A stretch of DNA of 42,860 nucleotides from Acidimicrobiaceae bacterium (GTDB lineage Bacteria > Actinomycetota > Acidimicrobiia > Acidimicrobiales > RAAP-2). The DNA is taken from positions 18,458 through 61,317 of the forward strand of contig PLON01000047.1 of NCBI GenBank assembly GCA_003142095.1, in the 5' to 3' direction. This document shows, in pieces, positions 17,897 to 24,892 of this stretch. Below the pieces are notes generated by a model, which ran no database searches, was not told where the DNA came from, and worked only from the letters and a program-made list of their open reading frames with translations. The position numbers and the translations under genes were made by a program. Each line of letters begins with the position of its first letter. Within the stretch, counting starts at the first letter, position 1.

Positions 17897-19405
17897 ATGC
17901 AATGGGTTCCGAAAAGGGCACGGGTGAACGACGACGCCGATGGTGACGAGGGCCACGCGCACGTTCTGGTCACGGGCGCGACCGGGTACATCGGCGGTCG
18001 ACTGGTAGAGAGGCTGCACGGTCGAAACGCGCATATCCGTTGCGTGACTCGCGACATCGGTCGCTTGGAGGGCCGCTGGGCCGGCGTGGAGCTCATCCAA
18101 GGCGACCTGGCCAACGAAGAGGCATCGCGTCAGGCGCTGGAGGGCATCGACGTCGCCTACTATCTGGTGCATTCGATGGCGAGCGGCAGTAGCTTCCGCG
18201 AACGCGACCGCCAGATTGCCCAGATCTTCTCGGCGGCGGCACAGCGTGCGGGCGTCACCAAGATCATCTATCTCGGGGGCCTGGGAGACCCGGCCGCGAC
18301 CCTGAGCGATCACCTGACTTCGCGTCACGAGGTGGGCCGAATCCTGGCCGTCTGCGGAGTGCCGGTCATTGAGTTCCGCGCCGCGATCATCGTCGGTTCG
18401 GGGTCGGTGAGCTTCGAGATGATCCGATGCCTGACCGAGCGCCTGCCGATCATGGTCGCACCCCAATGGGTGAAATTCCACTGCCAGCCGATCGGTGTCC
18501 GCAACGTCCTCGAGTACCTCCTCGAAGCGCTCGACCGCCCTGATGCCGAGGGCGTCTACGAGATCGGCGGCCCGGACATCCTTAGCTACCGGCAGATGAT
18601 GCTGGAATACGCCAGCGTTCGCGGGCTCCGTCGCCGGATCCTCGTCTTACCCGTGCCCCACCCCGAATGGAGCAGCAGGTTCATCGACCTGGTCACGCCC
18701 ATCCCGTACGCCATCGCGCAGCCTCTCGTCGCCGGCATGCTTACTGACGTGGTGGTTCAAGATGACCGCGCCCTGCGCGAGTTCAGCGTTCGGCCGATGA
18801 GTTACCGCGCCGCCTTGGAGCTGGCGCTCAACCGGATGGCGAGCGACGAGATCGAGACCACGTGGGCCTCCAGCCTTGCCAGCTTCAGCGCAGACGGGAC
18901 TCCGGAACGCCAGTTGGCGGTGCACGAAGGCATGCTGTCCGACAGCCATCGGATCCTTAGTTCGGCGGCGCCCGAAGCTGTCTTCGACGCGGCGTGCGCG
19001 CTCGGCGGCGACGCCGGATGGCCAGCCGGGAACGCTCTGTGGCAGATTCGGGGGTTGATCGATCGGGTGTCCGGTGGGGTGGGCATGCGCCGCGGCCGCC
19101 GACACCCCCGCGAACTGCGCGTCGGCGAACCCCTGGACTTCTGGCGGGTCGAGGCGCTGGATCGTCCCCATCTCCTTCGCCTGCGAGCGGAAATGAAACT
19201 CCCGGGAACTGCGTGGTTGCAGTTCGAGATCCTCCCTGACCAGGGAGGATCCCGGATCGAGCAGACCGCGTTCTTCGACCCGCGTGGTCTTCCCGGGTAC
19301 CTCTACTGGTACGCCTTCTTGCCATTCCACCGCTTCATCTTCCCTGGACTTATTCGGGCCGTTCGCAGGAGTGGCGAAGCGGAGGCCTTCCAACTGTCGG
19401 AGTAG
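17897..19405 (+). CDS. SDR/NmrA-like NAD(P)-binding protein with C-terminal DUF2867
   Basis: A 502-aa two-domain protein. Residues 20-300 or so form an extended-SDR Rossmann domain (HVLVTGATGYIGGRLVERL, then VELIQGDLAN and VAYYLVHSM). The C-terminal part carries the DUF2867 pattern (LRAEMKLPGTAWLQF, TAFFDPRGLPGYLYWY, FHRFIFPGLIRAV). This fusion is widespread in actinobacteria and its substrate is unknown. The start may be GTG at 17924 (VNDDADGDE) instead of ATG 17897. It is the last ordinary chromosomal gene before the tRNA-Val-associated elements; the sequence 19406-19704 holds no recognisable gene. Confidence 0.9.
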   Translation: MQWVPKRARVNDDADGDEGHAHVLVTGATGYIGGRLVERLHGRNAHIRCVTRDIGRLEGRWAGVELIQGDLANEEASRQALEGIDVAYYLVHSMASGSSFRERDRQIAQIFSAAAQRAGVTKIIYLGGLGDPAATLSDHLTSRHEVGRILAVCGVPVIEFRAAIIVGSGSVSFEMIRCLTERLPIMVAPQWVKFHCQPIGVRNVLEYLLEALDRPDAEGVYEIGGPDILSYRQMMLEYASVRGLRRRILVLPVPHPEWSSRFIDLVTPIPYAIAQPLVAGMLTDVVVQDDRALREFSVRPMSYRAALELALNRMASDEIETTWASSLASFSADGTPERQLAVHEGMLSDSHRILSSAAPEAVFDAACALGGDAGWPAGNALWQIRGLIDRVSGGVGMRRGRRHPRELRVGEPLDFWRVEALDRPHLLRLRAEMKLPGTAWLQFEILPDQGGSRIEQTAFFDPRGLPGYLYWYAFLPFHRFIFPGLIRAVRRSGEAEAFQLSE

Positions 19406-19704
19406 TGGATCCTCCGGCAGATGATGCTTCCAAAGTTTCCCCATTGGTAAGAGTGGTGTCGTCCGCTCGGAGACAGCATCACCCTCAAAAGCGACGAAGT
19501 CCAGACCCATTGGTTCTGCAAACTCCCACTGTCAAATGGCCTTCCCCCAGTTCAGTCGACTGATTTCCCGGGAAGCTCGCGTTGCGGTTGCAATCCCACA
19601 GAGTCGGAATGAGCCCAATTGCCGTGGTCAACGATCGGATGTCAGAACCCGCCGTTGATCAACTGGATCGTTGTGCTTCTTCCAACGAGTGGGCCGTACA
19701 CGAG

Positions 19705-19748
19705 TGGGCCGTGCAGGACTTGAACCTGCGACCCCTTGCGCGTCATGC
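19705..19748 (-). repeat. tRNA-Val 3'-end fragment, outer attachment-site copy
   Basis: These 44 nt copy the 3' part of the tRNA-Val gene at 37288-37331, from the discriminator base through the anticodon loop, with one difference (C for T in the loop region). Homology to the tRNA stops there, so no functional tRNA is present. It marks the far end of the outer element. A short partial copy of its first bases lies just before it (19689-19696). Confidence 0.85.
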
Positions 19749-19900
19749 CCATATTTCCTATTCACCGGCTCTTTCTGACGTTCAGATTTCGCCAAATCGT
19801 AGCACTCTTTGTCCGCTGATATTTGCCGCTGAGTTCACAAAGTTTTTGGCGTTGCTGACGACGTTGCTGACGAAATGCCCTTGCAGACTACGTAAGGGGT
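19749..19900. repeat. Left attachment arm, outer element (152 nt)
   Basis: This stretch is clearly homologous to 23963-24114, at identical length with scattered substitutions. It contains two GTTGCTGAC motifs, at 19851-19859 and 19863-19871, spaced 12 nt. It ends in an imperfect hairpin (19877-19900, CCCTTGC paired with GTAAGGGG). It is probably a recombinase-binding attachment arm. An open frame crossing it is an artefact of tRNA-derived sequence. Confidence 0.8.
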
Positions 19901-19911
19901 AGTCAAAGCCG

Positions 19912-20343
19912 CTAATTTCGAATCACTTCGATTTCGACTTGGAGTGCCCTGTACACCGGGATGGCTCGTGCATCGCGCGTGAGTAGGACCAGACCGCTCT
20001 CGGCTGCCGCGGCCCCAACGAGCGCGTCGTACACTGATCCACCGGCGATTCCGAGGCTCGCGAATCTTGGCAAGAGCGCCTCGGCGCCCGACGCTGTCAG
20101 GTACTTAATTGATGGAAAATTCGCGCTCAGCAGTCGCACGACTACTTCCGGCGATCGGCGAGCGGGCGGGGGCAGACGCGTCAGGACCGAGAATGTTTCG
20201 AATGCGGCGTGACCCGCTAGACCCAAGCTGCGGTTTCCAATGGCGCGCAGTGTGGCGGCGTGGTGCTCGTGATCCTCGACGACTACGGCAACCGCCACGC
20301 TCGTGTCAGCGAGCACGTCCACTCGATTACTTTTGGTCGGCAT
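19912..20343 (-). CDS. vapC: PIN-domain toxin, VapC family
   Basis: A 143-aa PIN-domain ribonuclease, the toxin of a VapBC pair. The expected acidic residues are visible: VLADTSVAV (first Asp), AAFETFSVL (Glu), VYDALVGAAAAE (Asp) and LLTRDARA (last Asp). The length is typical. Its start overlaps the antitoxin stop by 17 nt, so the two are translationally coupled. In related systems the toxin cuts tRNA or rRNA when the antitoxin is degraded; this is family knowledge, not seen here. It is the first gene inside the outer element, immediately next to its left arm. Confidence 0.9.
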   Translation of the reverse strand: MPTKSNRVDVLADTSVAVAVVVEDHEHHAATLRAIGNRSLGLAGHAAFETFSVLTRLPPPARRSPEVVVRLLSANFPSIKYLTASGAEALLPRFASLGIAGGSVYDALVGAAAAESGLVLLTRDARAIPVYRALQVEIEVIRN

Positions 20344-20560
20344 CCCTCAGCTCCCGAACAGACTCACCAGTGATAGTGGCGTTAGAAGTGGGTATGACGA
20401 GGCGACCTTCCTTCTCAACGAGCGAGTCATCGAAGACGGGCTCGACGCGAAGTGAGGCGCCATCGGCCGTGATTTCAACTTCGCCGGAATGAAGTCCTAG
20501 CCGGTCCCGAAGCGCCTTCGGAACGACCAGACGACCCGCCTTATCAATGGTTGTTCTCAT
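20327..20560 (-). CDS. vapB: AbrB/SpoVT-fold antitoxin, VapB type
   Basis: A 77-aa antitoxin with the swapped-hairpin DNA-binding fold: MRTTIDKAGRLVVPKALRDRLGL is the classic AbrB/MazE start, followed by EVEITADGASLRVEPV. ATG 20560 is chosen because homology begins there; the open frame runs 24 codons further without family sequence. There is no Shine-Dalgarno. TATATT lies 6 nt upstream, so the transcript is probably leaderless. It should bind VapC through its C-terminus and repress its own promoter at the palindrome 20558-20588. Confidence 0.88.
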   Translation of the reverse strand: MRTTIDKAGRLVVPKALRDRLGLHSGEVEITADGASLRVEPVFDDSLVEKEGRLVIPTSNATITGESVRELRDADQK

Positions 20561-20588
20561 GCCATTAATATACCAGACAAATGGCATG
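20558..20588 (-). promoter_or_regulatory. Operator/promoter of the vapBC pair
   Basis: CATGCCATT (20558-20566) and AATGGCATG (20580-20588) form a perfect 9-bp inverted repeat with a 13-nt spacer. The spacer contains the -10 hexamer TATATT (minus strand), and one arm includes the antitoxin start codon. Binding of VapB or VapBC here would directly cover the promoter. The rest of the gap, 20589-20866, shows no gene. Confidence 0.68.
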
Positions 20589-20854
20589 AAAGAGAGCTCG
20601 ACCATAGAGGCAACGACGTGATTCTGTGTCAACGCGAGGAGAAGGTTCCTTCAGGCCAGCAGACAAATATGCATGATCCGCAGACCCTCAGTGAAGCAAG
20701 AGTAAACCAAGCTATTCGTCCAAATAATGGTGGACGGCCGTAACGACGTTCCAACGGCAGATGGCCCCGTCAAGATCGTTTGAAAATACGGCGTGCTCTA
20801 GTGGTGCGCTACGACTCAACCACGATGCCACGCATGTCGTCCAGGGTCAGGCTC

Positions 20855-20870
20855 ATGCCAAAAGCTTCAC
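20855..20870 (-). pseudogene. Five-codon stub of a DUF5615 toxin gene
   Basis: From GTG at 20868-20870 the frame reads MKLLA and stops. The intact copy at 36060 reads MKLLLDQNIS. Sequence identity between the two loci ends within these codons, which places the deletion junction at about 20858. Confidence 0.62.
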
Positions 20871-21088
20871 GCAGGAGTTACGAGGCGGCGTTCACGATCT
20901 GCCGCGAACTTAAGTGCAGCCCGGACATTTGTCTCGGTCAATTCGGGGAAATCGGCGACAATCTGCTCCGCCGTCATTCCTGCGGCAAGATACTCGAGCA
21001 CGTCGTACACCGTTATCCGCGTCCCCGCAAAAACGGGTTTGTCGCTTCGGACACCCGAGCGCACTTCAAACGTAGTCACTTCGCTCAT
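20867..21088 (-). CDS. DUF433 antitoxin, orphan (VapB-like)
   Basis: A 73-aa DUF433 protein, the antitoxin partner of DUF5615 PIN-like toxins. It is nearly identical over its full length to the protein at 36057-36278 (shared core: RSGVRSDKPVF, GTRITVYDVLEYLAAGMT, QIVADFPELTETNVRAAL). ATG 21088 is chosen because it gives exactly the same length as that paralogue and follows TACAAT by 6 nt. The toxin start codon is still present, overlapping the DUF433 stop (GTGA), but the toxin frame ends after five codons (MKLLA). The antitoxin is therefore an orphan left by a deletion. Confidence 0.85.
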   Translation of the reverse strand: MSEVTTFEVRSGVRSDKPVFAGTRITVYDVLEYLAAGMTAEQIVADFPELTETNVRAALKFAADRERRLVTPA

Positions 21089-21300
21089 GCGAATATTGTA
21101 CTCTCGACCTTTGTTCATCGAGGCCGCTCAGCGTTGAAGCCGAGAGGTACGGACGCGTCGAAATCCGGGTCTAAGTCGGCAGAAAACCCCCGCTTCATCC
21201 CACGGACCGTTGCCTGGTCACAGCGAGTCAGCCTGAATCTGAGTTGGTGCCACCAAGCACTGGCTGTGGGGTAAGACAACCTTGTATCGGAGGCCCGACG

Positions 21301-21420
21301 CAACAGCCACCCCCCGAGAAGCGTGCCAATCTTTCGAACGTGGCGAACGCTCTACTGAAAGCCGACGGCTACGCCGACAAAGTTCGATCCCTGCTCGGGT
21401 TGCCGCCGGTGTCCGAATAA
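21301..21420 (+). other. Possible C-terminal coding fragment, unrecognised
   Basis: The gap 21089-21442 holds no complete gene. One plus-strand frame ends in NLSNVANALLKADGYADKV then RSLLGLPPVSE and a stop at 21420. This looks like the amphipathic C-terminus of a real protein, but no start or domain is visible upstream and I do not recognise it. Confidence 0.25.
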
Positions 21421-21442
21421 GGCCGCGTGTGTGCTCGAACTT

Positions 21443-22300
21443 CTATTTGATGTTTCGAATGAATGACCCGTTGGACGAGTTCCATTCCATTACCGAGCCG
21501 AATTGATTGACGACCCAGACTCGAGAACGGGTGGTAGCTACTGCGGTGAAGGCGGCACCACCGTGAGAGTGACCCACCTGCGCTTTCGTCAACCTGTAAT
21601 ACGTGTCCTTCATGGAGCGAATCACCGATCCAGTGTTCGCGTTTAGTTCCGTGACGCTGCCGGTGTTGTCTGCGTTCGTTATCCACAGATGCGAGCCCTC
21701 AACAATCATCGCGGTCACATAGCCAATCACCGGCACCTTGTGCTTGACGACTCGAATCACCGACCCGTTACGACTGTCGAGGTCAACGAGCTGTCCGTAA
21801 GTGCTACCCGTGATCCAGACGTGATCTCCGTCGGCTGCAAGGATCCCCCTGGTGTTGCGCCACGGTCCGTTTCCAGCCTTGATCACGCGGATCACCGATC
21901 CCGAAACGGTGCCCAGTTCAATGATCTGGTTTCCCGTGACGGTCAGGTCTGACACCAATACTCGTGAGCCGCTGATCGCCATGTCGAGGGGGCTGTAGTA
22001 CATGTCGGGTGTCAAAGTGGAGAGGGCTTTGATGTGGAGGTGAACAACGCGAATCAGCGCACCGCTACTGGCATCGAGTTCCGTCACGGATTCGTTGTGA
22101 GGGTTTAAGACCCAGACATTCTGTCCGCTGAAGTCGATGGGTCCTGAGTCAAAGTCGAAGTCGTAGGACTTGGCGCGTATCACTCGGACTAGGACTCCAT
22201 CACTGGCGTTCAACTCCGCCACCGAGGCGCTACTCATGACCCACAGATGCCCGCCGTTGTAGTAGATGCTCGATGGCTCAAACTGGCCCTTCTTCGAAGG
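21443..22300 (-). pseudogene. Beta-propeller repeat protein lacking its 5' end
   Basis: Six degenerate repeats of about 40 residues are visible, each with a core like VTELDASSGALIRVV (also IELGTVSGSVIRVIK, LVDLDSRNGSVIRVVK, VTELNANTGSVIRSMK), with VWVLNP- or LWITNA-type strands between them. This is the pattern of a YVTN/SMP-30-like beta-propeller. The repeat continues upstream of the first ATG (22237) as FEPSSIYYNGGHLWV. A TAG at about 22310 then closes the frame before any start codon, so the N-terminus and any signal peptide are missing. A shorter product from 22237 (264 aa) is possible. The region 22311-22480 shows no gene. Confidence 0.65.
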
Positions 22301-22480
22301 CGCCTTCGACTAGTCCCGGCACCGCCATCGCCTCAGGGCAGTGTCAGTTGACCACACACGCTTGGAGCAGGCCTCGAAACAGCCTCATACTTCAGCAACA
22401 CTGCGAAACCCGAGCGGCAAGCGACCAACGCGGTCCTAGAAGCGCCTTGGCTCCTACCTTCCCGTGCCGATTCGGATTGC

Positions 22481-23017
22481 TTATTTCTTTGGTCGGACCT
22501 TGCCGGTATCATCCCGCTTTTTACGCCACTCGCCGTCTTTATCACGGGATCGATCTTGCTTGCCTCCGCCGGGAGCAGGGACTTGGGGTACTTGATGCTT
22601 CTTCTCTACCATCACATCACCTCCCTTCCTTGAAGTCTTCTCGGAAGTAACGAGGTCTTCGTGGTAGACGTGACCGTCAACTTCAATGGTCATGGTGAGT
22701 TGTCCGCCCAAAGCCCTCACGTAGCCCGCAAGCGTGGCGAGTTCTACGTTTTCAGGGGATCTCTCGACTTTGCTGACTTGAGATTGGCCTCTTCCCCATC
22801 GCTGGGCAATTTCGGTTTGATTCAATCCAGTTGCGCGACGTAGTTCACTCAGACTCTCCAATACGTCATGCTCAAGTTCCAGTCGAGAACTTGCCAGTCG
22901 GCGCATCTCATTGAATTCCGGATCAGGATGCGTCACCTCTTGGCTGAGGATGAACTCGCCCTCAATGTCGTCCAACCACTCCTCAGGAGTTGGGTCAGCG
23001 GGATTCTTTATCGTCAT
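22481..23017 (-). CDS. higA: XRE-family helix-turn-helix antitoxin (HigA-like)
   Basis: A 178-aa protein with a central XRE helix-turn-helix: SLSELRRATGLNQTEIAQRW then GRGQSQVSKVERSPENVELATLAGYVRALGG. It is the second gene of a reversed HigBA-type pair: its ATG overlaps the toxin stop (ATGA). The last 45 or so residues are an unusual, highly charged tail (EKKHQVPQVPAPGGGKQDRS and onward) that is not part of the usual antitoxin and may be a small fused or separately started peptide. It should neutralise the toxin and repress the pair's promoter. Confidence 0.85.
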   Translation of the reverse strand: MTIKNPADPTPEEWLDDIEGEFILSQEVTHPDPEFNEMRRLASSRLELEHDVLESLSELRRATGLNQTEIAQRWGRGQSQVSKVERSPENVELATLAGYVRALGGQLTMTIEVDGHVYHEDLVTSEKTSRKGGDVMVEKKHQVPQVPAPGGGKQDRSRDKDGEWRKKRDDTGKVRPKK

Positions 23018-23400
23018 TTCTTATCTCCTCTGCCAACGTAATTCTCAATGATCGAATCTGCCGCGGGAACATATCTCTCGTACCAATCCCCTTTGTGTTC
23101 CTGTTCCCAGCCATGCTTGTTGCCGCCCAAGCACACGAGCACTTTGCGGTCCTCATTGACGAAGCACGTAAGCACCCGCATTACGTAGCGATCACCATGG
23201 ACCAACTGATCAGTTCGTATTTCACTCATGTCCGGAAAATTCCTGCTGGTCTGTATCCGATGCCGAACGTACGGCAAGGACGCACCACGACCGTGTTCAC
23301 ACAAGTAATCAAGCAAGGCAGCGATCTCGGCGGCGACTTCAACGGGCAACGCGCTGAGCCAACGATCAAAGGGCCGAAACCGAACTTGCTCAAGTGCCAC
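23014..23400 (-). CDS. higB: RelE/HigB-like toxin (phage Gp49-like)
   Basis: A toxin of the RelE/HigB superfamily of about 128 aa. Visible parts are RFRPFDRWLSALP, a helical segment with VAAEIAALLDYLCEHG, the strand IQTSRNFPDMSEIR and the core VMRVLTCFVNEDRKVLVCLGGNK, followed by YERYVPAADSIIENYV. Such enzymes cut ribosome-bound mRNA. GTG 23400 is chosen since TATTCT lies 6 nt upstream (leaderless pattern); GTG 23406 is also in frame. It is followed directly by the XRE antitoxin with a 4-nt overlap, the toxin-first order of HigBA. Confidence 0.85.
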   Translation of the reverse strand: MALEQVRFRPFDRWLSALPVEVAAEIAALLDYLCEHGRGASLPYVRHRIQTSRNFPDMSEIRTDQLVHGDRYVMRVLTCFVNEDRKVLVCLGGNKHGWEQEHKGDWYERYVPAADSIIENYVGRGDKK

Positions 23401-23511
23401 ATCCACAGAATAGCACTCTTAAGGACTATTCATCACAATAACTATACAAATTTCGGGTCCGTACGAGGTTGGGCAACTCCCGCGCAATAGTGGCACCAGT
23501 TTGGGAAAGCC

Positions 23512-23918
23512 GACCCCTTGCGCGATTTCGCGAAGGGGTCAGGCTGTGGAATCCTTTGTCAACGTCAAGTAGCGATTCCGACCACAGCGTGAACCGAACC
23601 TAAAACGATCATGTAAGACATAATCGCACTCGAGTTTGCGAACTCCTCAACTGGGCGAAGTCGCACGCATTCCAACCTCGCCAAGGAATTCCTGGGCTGA
23701 AAAAGTCCAACTTTCTGCGAGAGGCACCGAAAATCTCTCTCACATAGGCAAATATCTCGCGAACCGCAACGACTTTCAGGCGGGCGGGTCGCTAACGCGT
23801 TGCTGACAACTGTCACACTGAGATCGACGCGTTGCTGACGGCGTTGCTGACAACTGCAAAACGTTGTAGGTTTTCCCAAGATTTAGTTGGAAATAATACG
23901 CTTGACCAGGTAATTTAG
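23512..23918. repeat. Right attachment arm, outer element (407 nt)
   Basis: Homologous along its whole length to 36881-37287, which is also exactly 407 nt. It opens with a hairpin (23512-23540): GACCCCTT pairs with AAGGGGTC and CGCG with CGCG. GTTGCTGAC motifs lie at 23799, 23831 and 23843, with a degenerate copy before the first. It ends at the tRNA fragment. No protein-coding pattern is convincing in it. Confidence 0.8.
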
Positions 23919-23962
23919 TGGGCCGTACAGGACTTGAACCTGTGACCCCTTGCGTGTCATGC
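23919..23962 (-). repeat. tRNA-Val 3'-end fragment, middle attachment-site copy
   Basis: The same 44-nt tRNA 3' segment as at 19705 and 37288, with two differences from the intact gene. Both fall at the same base pair of the T-arm stem and are compensatory (G-C becomes A-T), so the stem is still paired. It is the junction between the two tandem elements. Confidence 0.85.
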
Positions 23963-24114
23963 CCATATTTCCTGTTCACCGCCTCTTTCTGACATCCAAA
24001 ACTCGTCAAATCGTAGCACTTTTTGTCCACTGAAATTTTCGGCTAAGTGCACAAATGTTTTGGCGTTGCTGACGGCGTTGCTGACGAAATGCCCTTGCGG
24101 ATTGTGCAAGGGGT
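23963..24114. repeat. Left attachment arm, inner element (152 nt)
   Basis: Counterpart of 19749-19900, same length. GTTGCTGAC occurs at 24065-24073 and 24077-24085. It ends in a hairpin with a perfect 7-bp stem, CCCTTGC (24092-24098) with GCAAGGG (24106-24112). The next 130 nt, to 24249, show no gene. Confidence 0.8.
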
Positions 24115-24249
24115 CAAGCAAACCACCTCACAACGACGTCATTTCATGATCATATCTTCGCCCGTTACTGACGTCGTTTCAAACGGACAGCAATCATTCA
24201 TAAGGCAGGCAGTATTCAGATCGCCGTATTTAATTGGCTCTGAATCCCC

Positions 24250-24605
24250 TCACACACTACGAACGCTACGTAAGCAACGGGCCGACCCGGTGACGACCAG
24301 CCAGGAAGTTCCGATCATGACGACCATCGCCACAAGAAACACCGGTAGGAACGAAGTACCGAGAATGCCCCCATCCTTCGACGTCAGAAAATCCGGCGCC
24401 TGCATACAGAGCGTCGCCACCCACGACCGTGTGGAGACGAGGACGACGCCAAGACATCCCGCCGCGGCGACCGCAAGAGAACCCTGCAGACGGTACATCC
24501 GGGGTGGGAAGTCAACGCGCCGCATTAGCCTCACGCCACCAATGACGGCGAACACGATCGACGCAGCAGTGCACAACGGGAAGACCACCGCGGGCCAGAA
24601 CCGGA
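24250..24605 (-). pseudogene. C-terminal fragment of a membrane protein
   Basis: The minus-strand frame holds several hydrophobic segments, e.g. WPAVVFPLCTAASIVFAVIGG, GSLAVAAAGCLGVVLV and LPVFLVAMVVMIGTSWLVV, and ends at 24250. The hydrophobic pattern begins only at about 24605, where the upstream cyclase sequence stops in another frame. This suggests a deletion joined two genes. The family is not recognised. Confidence 0.5.
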
Positions 24606-24844
24606 AGTTCGGCTGGCTTAACAAACACCCACGCACTTGCCGGAAAGTTGGACAGAGTCTTACCATGGGGGTAAAAATGCGCCGGAAAGTCAACATGAGT
24701 TCCGCTGTGATTTACAAACGAGACGAGATGCTGCTGGTAAGGCCCGACGTCGAACCCATGATCGAGCTCGACGACTACGGCCGCATTCTCACCAAATACG
24801 GGCGATTCCGGTGATAGTTCGTACGAAAGGTAGATAAGTCCCAC
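24606..24844 (-). pseudogene. N-terminal fragment of a cyclase-family hydrolase
   Basis: About 75 residues match the N-terminus of kynurenine-formamidase-like cyclases: LIYLSYELSPESPVFGEN, then VNHSGTHVDFPAHFYP, the HxGTHxDxPxH metal motif, and FPASAWVFVKPA. Homology then stops and the frame runs into membrane-protein sequence in another frame. The start, GTG 24844, is uncertain. It lies 48 nt after the NicX-like gene on the same strand, so it may once have been the last gene of the pyridine operon. Confidence 0.68.
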
Positions 24845-24892
24845 GTGGTAGTCATAACTCTCGCGAAGCGAGTAGACGATCTTGCGAAGTTG

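Larger units (their letters stand above)
19705..23918. mobile_element. Outer integrase-less element at tRNA-Val (toxin-antitoxin cargo)
   Basis: Bounded by the tRNA 3' fragments at 19705 and 23919, with a 152-nt arm on one side and a 407-nt arm on the other. The cargo (about 19901-23511) is a VapBC-like pair, an orphan DUF433 antitoxin, a beta-propeller fragment and a HigBA-like pair. No integrase, relaxase or phage gene is recognisable. By its position farther from the intact tRNA, it integrated before the inner element. Confidence 0.72.

Noticed and set aside
19582-19902. Open frame with WAVQDLNLRPL on the plus strand
   Set aside because: This is the well-known false protein produced by translating the antisense of a tRNA 3' end. 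It overlaps the attachment-site copy and has no ribosome site.
20780-21274. Plus-strand frame opposite the DUF433 gene
   Set aside because: It is a shadow of the DUF433 gene, which is duplicated in the other element and clearly coding on the minus strand.
22333-22545. Minus-strand frame between the propeller fragment and the XRE gene
   Set aside because: No homology or ribosome site, and it overlaps the end of the antitoxin gene in another frame.
23565-24030. Minus-strand frames in the right arm as an integrase C-terminus
   Set aside because: No recombinase box (R-H-R-Y) is visible. The similarity between the two arms includes third-codon and frame-breaking differences, so it fits a non-coding site better.
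24047-24814. Long plus-strand frame over the inner element's left edge
   Set aside because: It runs from attachment-arm sequence through the antisense of the cyclase and membrane fragments; composition is low-complexity basic and no domain is recognisable.
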